A stretch of 56,894 bases of DNA. Origin: Rhizosphaericola sp047606825. Lineage in GTDB: Bacteria > Bacteroidota > Bacteroidia > Chitinophagales > Chitinophagaceae. A program made the position numbers and the translations under genes. Each line of letters begins with the position of its first letter. Position 1 is the stretch's first letter. Positions 44,691-53,887 of the stretch are shown piece by piece. The DNA lies in assembly GCA_047606825.1 (NCBI GenBank), contig JASGDY010000033.1:1-56894 (forward strand), read 5' to 3'. The notes under the pieces are model-generated. The model was given only the letters and a program-made list of their open reading frames with translations, was not told the origin of the DNA and did not search any database.

Positions 44691-45941
44691 ATGGCAAGTA
44701 TCAACCTCATTGAGGCTTTCCAGGAATTCAGGGAAGACGAAAACATTGACAGGTCTACCCTGATGAAAGTAGTAGAGGATGTATTCAAGACGCTTCTAAA
44801 AAAGAAATACGGCAGTGATGAAAACTTTGACGTCATCGTCAATGCCGAAAAAGGCGATCTGGAAATTTTCAGACGCAGGATGATCGTGGAGGACGGAGAA
44901 GTAGAAGACCCGTTGGCCGAGGTCGCCTATTCCGATGCTGTAAAGATTGAGCCCGATTTCGAGGTCGGCGAGGAATTATATGAAGAAGTGGACATGTTTG
45001 ACTTTGGACGCCGCGCGATATTGGCCGCCAAGCAGACGCTGGCAAGCCGTATCGGCGATCTGAAGAAAAGCATCCTCCTCAAAAAATATGAAGACCGTAT
45101 CGGCGAAATCGTCTCTGCCGAAGTCTACCAGGTTTGGAAAAAAGAGGTTTTGCTCATGGACGAGGAAAACAACGAACTCATCCTACCCAAATCCGAGCAG
45201 ATACCACAGGACTTTTTCAAAAAAGGAGAAAACATCCGTGCCGTCATCCGTAGAGTAGACCTCAAAAACAACACGCCGGTCATCATCCTCAGCAGGACAA
45301 ACCCCGAATTTCTCGCCAAACTGTTGGAAATCGAGGTTCCGGAAATCTATGATGGACTTATCACCATCCGCAAAATCGTACGCGAACCCGGTGAACGCGC
45401 CAAGGTCGCCGTCGAAAGTTTTGACGACCGTATCGACCCCGTCGGCGCATGCGTCGGTATGAAAGGCAGTCGCATCCACGGCATCGTCCGAGAGCTGAAA
45501 AACGAAAATATCGATATCATCAACTATACCGAAAACCCGCAGTTGTACATCCAACGTTCGCTGACACCTGCCCGTATCAGCTTCATGGAGCTCGACACCG
45601 AGAACAGCCATGCCGACGTTTTCCTCCAGGCCGACCAGATATCACTTGCCATCGGACGCAAAGGAGTCAACATCAAGCTGGCTTGTGAACTGACAGGTTA
45701 CGACATCGACGTGTTCCGCGAGGAAGAAGAAGGAGAAGAAGAAGAATATGATATAGATTTGCAGGAATTTAGTGATGAAATCGACCAGTGGGTCATTGAC
45801 GAATTTAAGCGTGTCGGCTGTGATACCGCACACAGCATACTGAATCTGCCCGCCGAGGAACTGGAAAGAAGAACAGATTTGGAAAAAGAAACAATCATGG
45901 ATGTAAGACGCATCCTACAGGAAGAATTCGAAAAAGAGTAA
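44691..45941 (+). CDS. nusA: Transcription elongation/termination factor NusA
   Basis: 416 residues. N-terminal RNA-polymerase-binding domain (about 1-125), S1 domain (GEIVSAEVYQVWKKEVLLMD..., about 140-200), and KH1/KH2 (VGACVGMKGSRIHGIVRELKNENIDIINY; ISLAIGRKGVNIKLACELTGYDIDV). An acidic linker EEEEGEEEE leads to a C-terminal helix-hairpin-helix segment. It modulates pausing, termination and antitermination. Second gene of the operon, ending 54 bp before infB. Confidence 0.96.
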   Translation: MASINLIEAFQEFREDENIDRSTLMKVVEDVFKTLLKKKYGSDENFDVIVNAEKGDLEIFRRRMIVEDGEVEDPLAEVAYSDAVKIEPDFEVGEELYEEVDMFDFGRRAILAAKQTLASRIGDLKKSILLKKYEDRIGEIVSAEVYQVWKKEVLLMDEENNELILPKSEQIPQDFFKKGENIRAVIRRVDLKNNTPVIILSRTNPEFLAKLLEIEVPEIYDGLITIRKIVREPGERAKVAVESFDDRIDPVGACVGMKGSRIHGIVRELKNENIDIINYTENPQLYIQRSLTPARISFMELDTENSHADVFLQADQISLAIGRKGVNIKLACELTGYDIDVFREEEEGEEEEYDIDLQEFSDEIDQWVIDEFKRVGCDTAHSILNLPAEELERRTDLEKETIMDVRRILQEEFEKE

Positions 45942-45995
45942 GACAACCTCAGATCTTAAAAAAATCAATCTGAGCGTCTACTGCTAAATATATTT

Positions 45996-48900
45996 ATGTC
46001 AGAATTAAAATTACCAAGGTTATTGGCAGCGGCCAAGGAATTCAATATTGGGCGCGATACCCTTGTCGAATTTCTGGAAGGAAAGGGTTTCAACAAAGAC
46101 GACTTGAATGGCAATGTAAAGCTAAACGAGCCGATGTACCGTGCTCTGCAACAACAGTTCCTCGACGACAAAGTCGCAAAGGACAAAGCGGACCGCATTG
46201 AAATCCCCAAAGGAGTACAAGGCGAAAAAAAGAAAAAAGAGGACTCGGCAAAGGTGGCAGTGCAGGAAGAGGAAGCAAACACCATTGCCCAGCCAACTGC
46301 TAATGAACCATCCCAAGAGACCTCTACCTTTGCCATTTCCGAAACCAGTGAGGAGGCTCCGGTTCAATCAACCGACGCACCTTCGATAGTTGAGCAACCA
46401 ATCGTTGCCCAGCCCCAGCCTGAACTGCCTGTACAACCGACAACAACTGACCATAAGGAAGACATCAAAGAATCCGAACAGGATACTGCTTCGGAAAAAG
46501 AGCCGGAAAAAGTAGAACAAATAAATGTTCCGACTCCTGTGGACGTTCCCCACCAGGACATGCCGTCCCCGGTCGACGACCTGCCCGTCGTCTCCCAGGA
46601 AACAACGACAGAGACGACTCAAAGCAATGAATCTTCACTTCCGGAACAACCAGAAAGTATCGTCAAAATCGAAGCCGACAAGATTGAAGGACCCAAAATA
46701 CTGGATAAAATAGACCTTTCGGCTATCGACTCTTCCACTCGACCCAAAAAAGGCCACCACAAACCGACAGAGCAGCACGGTAAACACGTACAACAACCTA
46801 ATAAGCAACAGGGTAACAAACCTGCTCCCAGACCGGAGAAACCGAAACAGGCACCCAAAGCACCACTTCAGCCTTATACTTTCACACAACCGAAAAAAAC
46901 AATTGTGTTGAATGAAAACAGCCTGCAAGTGACCACGGAACAGCCCGATCCTGTCATTACCAAAATCGAAGCGGAAAAGCTGGAAGGTCCTAAAATCTTA
47001 GGAAAGATAGAACTTCCGGTCGACAACGATACACGTCCAAAAGTCAATAGGGAGGAAAAACGCAAAAGAAAACGTATCCCTATCGACAAAAAAGGAAACG
47101 AAGTACGACAACCTTCCAACAGAAACCAGCCTAGTGGCAACCAACAAGGCACAGGCAACAGACCTCCATACAACAGGCCTGGACAACAACAAGGACAGGG
47201 TTTCAACAGAAATGGAAACAACAACCAACAAGGTGGCAACCGTCAGAACAACAATGCGCGTCCGGGTGGTAACAAGGGTGGCAACTTCAGAGACCGGCCG
47301 GGGCTCCATCATGAAGACAAAGAAATAGACCAAAAGAAAATCCAGGAAAAAATCCGCGAAACCCAGGCCAAACTCGCCGGTGGTGGCAAGCCAGGGAAGA
47401 GCAACAAGGCTAAGTACCGGCGCGAAAGACGTCAGGAGATGGAAGCGGAAATGAATCTACAGAATGAAAGCCGCGTACTCAATGTGACGGAGTTTATCAC
47501 GGTGAGTGAGCTCGCCAACCTGATGGATGTCAGTTTTGCCGATATCATAAGCAAGTGTATGAGCCTCGGCATCATGGTTTCCATTAACCAACGTCTGGAT
47601 GCCGAAGTCATCGAGTTGGTCGCCGGAGAGTTTGACTATACCGTTTCCTTTATTGACCTGGACGAGCACCAGAACAATGCCGAGGAAGACGAAGACGACA
47701 GCGAAGAAAACCTGATTCCACGCTCCCCGATCGTCACGATTATGGGTCACGTCGACCATGGTAAAACTTCCTTGTTGGACTACATCCGAAGCGCTAATGT
47801 GGTCGCGGGAGAAGCTGGCGGTATCACGCAACATATCGGTGCTTATGTGGTTACGTTGGAAAATGGTCGTAAGATTACGTTCCTCGACACACCGGGACAC
47901 GAGGCCTTTACGGCGATGCGTGCCCGTGGTGCCAAAGTGACCGACATTGCGGTCATCGTCGTTGCCGCGGATGATGCGGTGATGCCACAGACCAAGGAAG
48001 CCATCAGCCATGCGCAGGCCGCCGGCGTTCCGATGATTTTCGCCATCAACAAAATAGACAAGGACGGCGCTAACCCGACCAAGATATACGAACAACTTTC
48101 CCAGATGAACATCCTGGTGGAATCTTGGGGCGGTTCTTTCCAAAACCAGGAAATCTCTGCCAAAAAAGGCATGAACGTTGACCTTCTTTTGGAAAAAATA
48201 TTGCTCGAAGCCGACATATTGAACCTGCGTGCCAATCCCAACAGGGAAGCCACAGGTAGCATCGTCGAAGCATCATTGGACAAAGGCCGTGGATATGTCG
48301 CCACGATATTGGTCCAAAACGGCACGTTGCACCAAAGCGACATCATCGTCTCGGGGCAGCACTTTGGTCGTGCCAAAGCCATGTTCAACGAACGTAACCA
48401 ACGTATCGACAAGGCTGGACCATCCACGCCCGTCCAGATTCTGGGGTTGAACGGAGCACCTCAGGCGGGTGAAAAATTCAAGGTGTACAACGACGAGTCC
48501 GAAGCCAAGGATGTTGCAACTACAAGGGCGCGCATCCTCCGCGAACAAGGTCTACGCACACGCAAGCACATCACGCTCGACGAAATCGGCCGCCGTCTGG
48601 CACTCGGCTCGTTCAAGGAACTCAACATCATCATCAAGGGCGACGTGGACGGTTCCGTAGAGGCGTTGAGCGATTCCTTACAGAAACTTTCTACGGAAGA
48701 GATTGTCGTCAACGTCATCTTCAAGGCCGTAGGCCAGATTTCGGAAAGCGACGTATTGCTGGCAACAGCTTCCGACGCGATTATCGTTGGCTTCAACGTC
48801 CGCGCATCTTCCCAAGCCGCCAAACTGGCTGCCAACGAAGGTGTCCAGATCCGCAGCTACTCCATCATCTACAACGCCATTGAGGAAATCAAGAGCGCGA

Positions 48901-49241
48901 TGGAAGGTATGCTCGAACCCAAAGTCGAAGAAGTCGAAGTCGCCACCATCGATATCCGCGAGGTCTACAAGTTCGACAAAGTCACCGTCGCCGGATGCTA
49001 TGTACTGGAAGGCAAGGTCAAAAGGGACAACAAAATCAGAATCTTCCGCGACGGTATCCTCGTCTACCCACGTACCGAAGGGGCCTATGCCGAACTGGGC
49101 AGCCTGAAACGTTTCAAGGACGACGTCAAAGAAGTAGCCCAAGGTTACGAATGTGGCCTGACCGTCAAGAACTTTACTGATATTCAAGTTGGGGACAATA
49201 TCGTCGCCTACCAGGAAGAGGAAATCAAGAGGACTTTGTAA
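45996..49241 (+). CDS. infB: Translation initiation factor IF-2
   Basis: 1081 residues. The N-terminal IF2_N domain (LPRLLAAAKEFNIGRDTLVEFLEGKGF) is followed by a long low-complexity linker, about 70-440, rich in Pro, Gln, Glu and Asn. Within it the unit KIEAxKxEGPKILxKI(D/E)L occurs twice, near 223 and 328. A second IF2_N domain precedes the G domain: GHVDHGKTSLLD (near 583), DTPGHEAFTAMRARG, NKIDKDGANP. Domains II-IV follow to the end. It places initiator tRNA on the 30S subunit. Last gene of the operon; terminator at 49357. Confidence 0.97.
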   Translation: MSELKLPRLLAAAKEFNIGRDTLVEFLEGKGFNKDDLNGNVKLNEPMYRALQQQFLDDKVAKDKADRIEIPKGVQGEKKKKEDSAKVAVQEEEANTIAQPTANEPSQETSTFAISETSEEAPVQSTDAPSIVEQPIVAQPQPELPVQPTTTDHKEDIKESEQDTASEKEPEKVEQINVPTPVDVPHQDMPSPVDDLPVVSQETTTETTQSNESSLPEQPESIVKIEADKIEGPKILDKIDLSAIDSSTRPKKGHHKPTEQHGKHVQQPNKQQGNKPAPRPEKPKQAPKAPLQPYTFTQPKKTIVLNENSLQVTTEQPDPVITKIEAEKLEGPKILGKIELPVDNDTRPKVNREEKRKRKRIPIDKKGNEVRQPSNRNQPSGNQQGTGNRPPYNRPGQQQGQGFNRNGNNNQQGGNRQNNNARPGGNKGGNFRDRPGLHHEDKEIDQKKIQEKIRETQAKLAGGGKPGKSNKAKYRRERRQEMEAEMNLQNESRVLNVTEFITVSELANLMDVSFADIISKCMSLGIMVSINQRLDAEVIELVAGEFDYTVSFIDLDEHQNNAEEDEDDSEENLIPRSPIVTIMGHVDHGKTSLLDYIRSANVVAGEAGGITQHIGAYVVTLENGRKITFLDTPGHEAFTAMRARGAKVTDIAVIVVAADDAVMPQTKEAISHAQAAGVPMIFAINKIDKDGANPTKIYEQLSQMNILVESWGGSFQNQEISAKKGMNVDLLLEKILLEADILNLRANPNREATGSIVEASLDKGRGYVATILVQNGTLHQSDIIVSGQHFGRAKAMFNERNQRIDKAGPSTPVQILGLNGAPQAGEKFKVYNDESEAKDVATTRARILREQGLRTRKHITLDEIGRRLALGSFKELNIIIKGDVDGSVEALSDSLQKLSTEEIVVNVIFKAVGQISESDVLLATASDAIIVGFNVRASSQAAKLAANEGVQIRSYSIIYNAIEEIKSAMEGMLEPKVEEVEVATIDIREVYKFDKVTVAGCYVLEGKVKRDNKIRIFRDGILVYPRTEGAYAELGSLKRFKDDVKEVAQGYECGLTVKNFTDIQVGDNIVAYQEEEIKRTL

Positions 49242-49356
49242 TAACTCTCGCTGTTTGGGATGTTAGCGTAGCGCATTATTCCGAAGAGCGATAAGAATAA
49301 CAAGTTAGTTTTACTTTTTGATTTTTCACTTAACACTGAATTAAACATTTTTTGTT

Positions 49357-49380
49357 AAAAGCCTTAAAAAAGGCTTTTTT
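49357..49380 (+). terminator. Intrinsic terminator after infB
   Basis: AAAAGCCTT, loop AAAA, AAGGCTTTT and more T, about 115 bp after the infB stop; it ends the operon before the chaperone gene. Confidence 0.8.
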
Positions 49381-49395
49381 CCTATTTACATAACA

Positions 49396-49403
49396 TAATT
49401 TTG
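49396..49403 (+). promoter_or_regulatory. -7 box of the SurA-like gene
   Basis: TAATTTTG fits TAnnTTTG, about 20 bp upstream of the likely ATG; no clear -33 TTTG. Confidence 0.4.
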
Positions 49404-49422
49404 ATTATCTGAGATGGTAATT

Positions 49423-50850
49423 ATGAATATGAAGAGAATAGTTCTAGGGACGTCCATGTTGTTGCTTGCAGCAATGTCAAGCCATGCGCAGCAGCAGAAA
49501 ATCCTTGCCGACAAGATATTGGCACAGGTTGGCGACAACATTATCTTACAGTCGGACATCGACAATGCGGTACGCGACTATAGGCGTAACGAAGACCCGG
49601 CGATGGCCAATTCCTTGCCGCCGGATGCGGAATGCCAGTTCCTAAAGACTATGCTGACCCGCAAAGCATTGATGATACAGGCGCAGCGCGATTCCCTCCC
49701 ATTCTCGGAGGACGATCTCAACGGCAAACTGGACAACCAGATACGCTATTTCGTTGCACAGGCTGGTGGACGTGAGCAGTTTGAACAAATGGCCCAAAAA
49801 ACCATCTACCAGTTTAGAGAAGACATGCGTCCTTCCTACAAGGAACAAATGATGGCTGGTAACATGCAGCAGAAAATCGTTTCCAGCGTCAAAATCACTC
49901 CTGAGGAAGTAGAAGCCTATTACAACAGTATTCCAAAAGATAGTCTTCCTTACTATGAAGCACAGTTGGAAATCAGCCAGGTAATCATGCATCCCCAGGC
50001 CAACAAGGACGTGGAAGACCTTATCATCGAGCAGTTGATAGGTTATAAAAAAGAGGTAGAATCGGGCAGGAGAAAATTTGAAGACCTCGTCAAACTCTAT
50101 TCGCAGGAACCCGGCGCGAAAGAATCTAGCGGTATGTTCAACTTCAACCGACTTAACAAGATGGTGGATCCAGCATTTGCCTCCGCAGCCTTCCGCTTGA
50201 AAGACGGCCAGATTTCCCCTCCAGTCAAATCGGCATTTGGTTACCACCTGATCCAGATGGTAAGCCATGTCGGCGATGATGCGGTCGTAAGGCATTTGTT
50301 GTTGATCCCTCCTATCAGCGACGCGGATACCAAGATTACAGTGGACAGCATGGAGCTTGTCCGCAAGATGATTTTGGACAAAAAAATCAATTTCAACGCT
50401 GCCGTCAGTATCTTTGGCGACGACGAGAACGGAAAATATACCGGCGGCGCATACACGGCGCAGGACGGTTCCACGAGCGTCACTTATGACCAGATTACCG
50501 ACAAGCAACTGTTGAAAACAATCCAGAACATGAAGCCTGGCGACATCAGCGTTCCACAGGTTTTCCAAAGCCAGGACAGCAAAGGGCAGACAAAAACCGC
50601 GGTCAGAATTGTATTGCTCCGCTCCAAAAGCGAGCCGCACCGCGAAAACCTCAAAGACGATTACGACAAAGTATCATCCCGCGCCTTACAGTTGAAACAG
50701 GAAAAAGTAATGGGTCAGTGGCTGGCCAGTCACCTACCGACCTACTACATCCGTCTTGACAAAAATGCATCCAAAGGCTGCCCATCCTTGACGGATTGGC
50801 AAAAGGTTTCGGATGAACTGGAACACGGCGACCAGATCGTAGCCAATTAA
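49423..50850 (+). CDS. SurA-like periplasmic chaperone / peptidyl-prolyl isomerase
   Basis: About 475 residues; ATGs at 49414, 49423 and 49429 are all possible, and the last two give the cleanest signal peptide (MKRIVLGTSMLLLAAMSSHAQ). A SurA N-terminal chaperone domain (DKILAQVGDNIILQSDIDNAV...FLKTMLTRKALMIQAQ) is followed by parvulin domains: YEAQLEISQVIMHPQ...FEDLVKLYSQEPGAKESSGMF...GQISPPVKSAFGYHLIQM (about 180-285), then a second, more divergent one. It assists folding of outer-membrane proteins such as the SusC barrels. Confidence 0.88.
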   Translation: MNMKRIVLGTSMLLLAAMSSHAQQQKILADKILAQVGDNIILQSDIDNAVRDYRRNEDPAMANSLPPDAECQFLKTMLTRKALMIQAQRDSLPFSEDDLNGKLDNQIRYFVAQAGGREQFEQMAQKTIYQFREDMRPSYKEQMMAGNMQQKIVSSVKITPEEVEAYYNSIPKDSLPYYEAQLEISQVIMHPQANKDVEDLIIEQLIGYKKEVESGRRKFEDLVKLYSQEPGAKESSGMFNFNRLNKMVDPAFASAAFRLKDGQISPPVKSAFGYHLIQMVSHVGDDAVVRHLLLIPPISDADTKITVDSMELVRKMILDKKINFNAAVSIFGDDENGKYTGGAYTAQDGSTSVTYDQITDKQLLKTIQNMKPGDISVPQVFQSQDSKGQTKTAVRIVLLRSKSEPHRENLKDDYDKVSSRALQLKQEKVMGQWLASHLPTYYIRLDKNASKGCPSLTDWQKVSDELEHGDQIVAN

Positions 50851-50870
50851 TATTATGTTTCCCAAGTTTC

Positions 50871-50910
50871 AAAAAGCGCTGTTCAATCCCCTTATTGGAT
50901 GGCGCTTTTT
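50871..50910. terminator. Intrinsic terminator after the SurA-like gene
   Basis: AAAAAGCGC (50871-50879) pairs with GCGCTTTTT (50902-50910) around a 22-base loop, 20 bp after the stop codon. Confidence 0.7.
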
Positions 50911-51015
50911 GTTAAAATGGACGGTCGTTAAATTTATATTACGAAAATGGAGTCGTCAGGCAAGCGCTGAACTTTTTACTTTTGCCTTTTTAGTTTTGAG
51001 TAAATATCAAAAAAC

Positions 51016-52104
51016 ATGAACACTGAACTATATAAACCCGTCATTGGACTTACCTGCGGCGACCTCAACGGCATCGGTCTGGAAGTAGTCATCAAAGCAC
51101 TGAGCGAAAACCATATCCTCAACATCTGTACGCCAGTCGTTTTTTCCCATAACAAATGTATCAATTTCTACAAAAAAACGTTACGGGATAGCAACTTCAA
51201 TTTCAACATCGTCAAGGACATCAACCGTCTCAATCCTAAACAGGTCAATATTTTCAACTGTTGGGAAGAGGACATAGTCATCACACCGGGCGAAGAATCC
51301 TCTACTGCCGGACAATATGCATTGAAATCTTTGGAAACCGCCGTTGCAGAAGCCAAGTCAGGCATGATTGACGGCATCGTCACCGCACCCATCAACAAAA
51401 ACACAATCCACTCCGAGGCATTTCCCTACACGGGCCACACGCCTTATCTGCGGGATATGTTTGGTGCGCAGGACGTCGCGATGTTGATGTGTGCCGAAAA
51501 CATGCGTGTCGCCGTCGTCACGGAACACATACCGGTACAGGAAGTCGCTAACGAGCTTTCCTCCAAGAAAATATTCAGCAAACTGAAAATCATACACAAG
51601 TCGCTGAAAGAGGATTTCAATATCAATAAGCCCAAAATCGCCGTACTGGGACTCAACCCACACGCCGGCGACCACGGCCTAATCGGAAAAGAAGAGGAAA
51701 ATATCATCAAACCCGCTATCAAGGATGCCAAGCAATACAATATGCTGGCCTTCGGGCCTTATCCAGCGGACGGTTTTTTTGCCCATGCACAGTACGCACA
51801 GTTTGATGCCGTCCTCGCGATGTACCACGACCAAGGGTTGATTCCGTTTAAATCGCTCGCCGCCGGCGAAGGTGTCAACTATACGGCTGGTCTACCTATC
51901 GTACGCACCAGTCCCGACCACGGAACGGCTTTTGACATTGCCGGAAAGGGCATCGCAGACAGCCAATCCACGCTGGAAGCTATCTTCCTCGCTGTGGACA
52001 TCATACGCAACAGGAAACAAAACGAAGAATACCGCTCCAACCCACTACGCAAAATGAGCGCACGCATATTGGGCAACGTCGTGGACGAAAAGATACCAGA
52101 ATAA
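51016..52104 (+). CDS. pdxA: 4-hydroxythreonine-4-phosphate dehydrogenase
   Basis: 362 residues. PdxA blocks: VIGLTCGDLNGIGLEV, GIVTAPINKNTI, FPYTGHTPYLRDMFG (first metal-ligand His), LGLNPHAGDHGLIGKEEENI (second), AMYHDQGLIPFKSLA (third), NYTAGLPIVRTSPDHGTAFDIAGKG. It oxidises 4-phosphohydroxy-L-threonine in pyridoxal-phosphate synthesis. The epimerase-like gene starts 12 bp after its stop, so they are probably cotranscribed. Confidence 0.96.
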   Translation: MNTELYKPVIGLTCGDLNGIGLEVVIKALSENHILNICTPVVFSHNKCINFYKKTLRDSNFNFNIVKDINRLNPKQVNIFNCWEEDIVITPGEESSTAGQYALKSLETAVAEAKSGMIDGIVTAPINKNTIHSEAFPYTGHTPYLRDMFGAQDVAMLMCAENMRVAVVTEHIPVQEVANELSSKKIFSKLKIIHKSLKEDFNINKPKIAVLGLNPHAGDHGLIGKEEENIIKPAIKDAKQYNMLAFGPYPADGFFAHAQYAQFDAVLAMYHDQGLIPFKSLAAGEGVNYTAGLPIVRTSPDHGTAFDIAGKGIADSQSTLEAIFLAVDIIRNRKQNEEYRSNPLRKMSARILGNVVDEKIPE

Positions 52105-52115
52105 TAAGGACAATT

Positions 52116-52982
52116 ATGATTCAATTAGAAAACGAACAGCTACAAATACAGATTGTCGAAAAAGGTGCGGAACTGCAATCGGTCAAAGCCAACGGACTGG
52201 AATATATCTGGGGCGGGAACCCTGCTTTTTGGGGGAAACACAGTCCTGTACTGTTCCCAATCGTCGGCGGACTGAAAGGCAACAGCTATACTTTCCAAGG
52301 AAAAACTTACCAATTGGGACGGCATGGATTTGCCCGCGACACGATTTTTACCGTATTGGAAAAACCGAAAAACGAAACCGTACTCCTCGGCATTGCCGAC
52401 ACGGAGGAAACGAAAAAAGTATATCCTTTTTCCTTTCAGTTCTTCATTCGCTATACACTGAAAGACAATAGTTTACATATTGATTATACGGTCAGGAACA
52501 CAGATACGCAGGATGTTTATTTCTCGGTAGGCGCACATCCGGCATTCAATGTTCCTTTGGAAAAAGATTTGTCTTTCGAGGATTACGCACTCCATTTCAA
52601 CCAAAAGGAATACAGCAGCATCTTCCCGCTCGATGCCAACGGACAGACACTGACGGATTCCATTCCTTTCCTCCAAGATACACAGGAATTACCACTGAAA
52701 AAAACGCTTTTCTACAAAGACGCTTTGGTTTTCAAGGACTTGAAGTCGGACGAGATAACATTGAAAAGCGAAAAGTCCGCACACGGATTGACGGTAGCTT
52801 TTGACGGATTTCCGTATATGGGCATCTGGAGTGCCAAGGATGCGGATTTTGTCTGTATCGAACCGTGGAACGGTATTGCCGACAACGTGGAAGCATCGGG
52901 CGACATCACCCAAAAAGAGGGCATCATTTCCCTTTCCCCGACCAAATTGTTCAATGCTGGTTGGTCGATACGTTTTTTTTAA
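52116..52982 (+). CDS. Aldose 1-epimerase family protein
   Basis: 288 residues. The galactose-mutarotase-like beta-sandwich is indicated by VLFPIVGGLKGNSYTF, His70 in LGRHGFARD, His141 in VGAHPAFNVP, and the catalytic Glu in FVCIEPWNGIAD. It belongs to the LacX/YeaD-like branch rather than classical GalM, so its sugar substrate is uncertain. It is coupled to pdxA. Confidence 0.88.
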   Translation: MIQLENEQLQIQIVEKGAELQSVKANGLEYIWGGNPAFWGKHSPVLFPIVGGLKGNSYTFQGKTYQLGRHGFARDTIFTVLEKPKNETVLLGIADTEETKKVYPFSFQFFIRYTLKDNSLHIDYTVRNTDTQDVYFSVGAHPAFNVPLEKDLSFEDYALHFNQKEYSSIFPLDANGQTLTDSIPFLQDTQELPLKKTLFYKDALVFKDLKSDEITLKSEKSAHGLTVAFDGFPYMGIWSAKDADFVCIEPWNGIADNVEASGDITQKEGIISLSPTKLFNAGWSIRFF

Positions 52983-53005
52983 AGGAAATACCCACCTTTT
53001 TTCTA

Positions 53006-53029
53006 TCGGTCGGTGATGACACCGACCGA
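53006..53029. repeat. Strong short hairpin between the epimerase-like gene and ksgA
   Basis: TCGGTCGGTG, loop ATGA, CACCGACCGA: perfect 10-bp arms. There is no T tract, so it is not a standard terminator; it may be a short palindromic repeat or mRNA stabiliser. Confidence 0.55.
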
Positions 53030-53073
53030 AGCAATTATACAGCATCAAGGATTTTCACTTTTACCTTTTTACT

Positions 53074-53832
53074 TTGGAATACACACTCAAAAAATACCTT
53101 GGACAGCATTTCCTAAAAGACGATTCCGTCTGCGAAAAAATCGTCACGGCGTTGCAGCAAGACGTCCATTCTCCGCTGTTGGAAGTCGGTCCGGGCGGCG
53201 GTGCATTGACCAAATACCTCTTGCAACAACTCCCGAACATTGATTTCAAGGCGGTCGAACTCGACGACGAAAAAATCCAATACCTCTCCAAGACCTACCC
53301 GATATTGGCGGGCAAACTGATACACCAGGACATATTGGCGATGCAGCCGCCATTTGACGGTGCGTTTACGGTTGTAGGCAATTTTCCCTACAATATTTCG
53401 TCACAGATTGTATTTAAGATATTGGAATGGAAAGCGCAAGTGCCAATCTGTATCGGCATGTTCCAAAAAGAAGTTGCCGAACGTATCGCGGCTGGTCCCG
53501 GCAGCAAAGTTTACGGCATCACAAGCGTATTGACACAAGCGTTTTACACGGTCGAATATCTGTTTGACGTGCCTCCCGAAAGCTTCAACCCGCGGCCCAA
53601 AGTCATGAGCGGTGTCATCCGCATGAAAATACGCACGGAATTTCCCGTCCTGAGAAGTGAAAAATCACTGTTCACGCTCGTCAAGATGGCATTTAACCAA
53701 CGACGTAAAACCTTGCGCAACGCGACTAAGAGTTTGTTTGAACCGGAAACATTGGCAGACCCGATTTTTGACAAAAGAGCCGAGCAATTGAGCGTGGACG
53801 ACTTTGCTGGGTTGACGTTTAGGATGCGGTAG
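53074..53832 (+). CDS. rsmA: 16S rRNA dimethyladenosine transferase (KsgA/RsmA)
   Basis: 252 residues. Starts at TTG 53074 (MEYTLKKYLGQHFLKDDSV), the only start that gives the normal family N-terminus. SAM-binding EVGPGGGALT (37-46) and catalytic NFPYNIS (103-109) are intact; the C-terminal domain carries FNPRPKVMSGVIRM and FNQRRKTLRNATK. It dimethylates two adjacent adenosines near the 3' end of 16S rRNA. A TTG start would lower its translation. Confidence 0.95.
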   Translation: MEYTLKKYLGQHFLKDDSVCEKIVTALQQDVHSPLLEVGPGGGALTKYLLQQLPNIDFKAVELDDEKIQYLSKTYPILAGKLIHQDILAMQPPFDGAFTVVGNFPYNISSQIVFKILEWKAQVPICIGMFQKEVAERIAAGPGSKVYGITSVLTQAFYTVEYLFDVPPESFNPRPKVMSGVIRMKIRTEFPVLRSEKSLFTLVKMAFNQRRKTLRNATKSLFEPETLADPIFDKRAEQLSVDDFAGLTFRMR

Positions 53833-53887
53833 AAAAGAACAAACCAGGACACAAAAACTCCGTATATTGCCATCACAAAACACCCCT

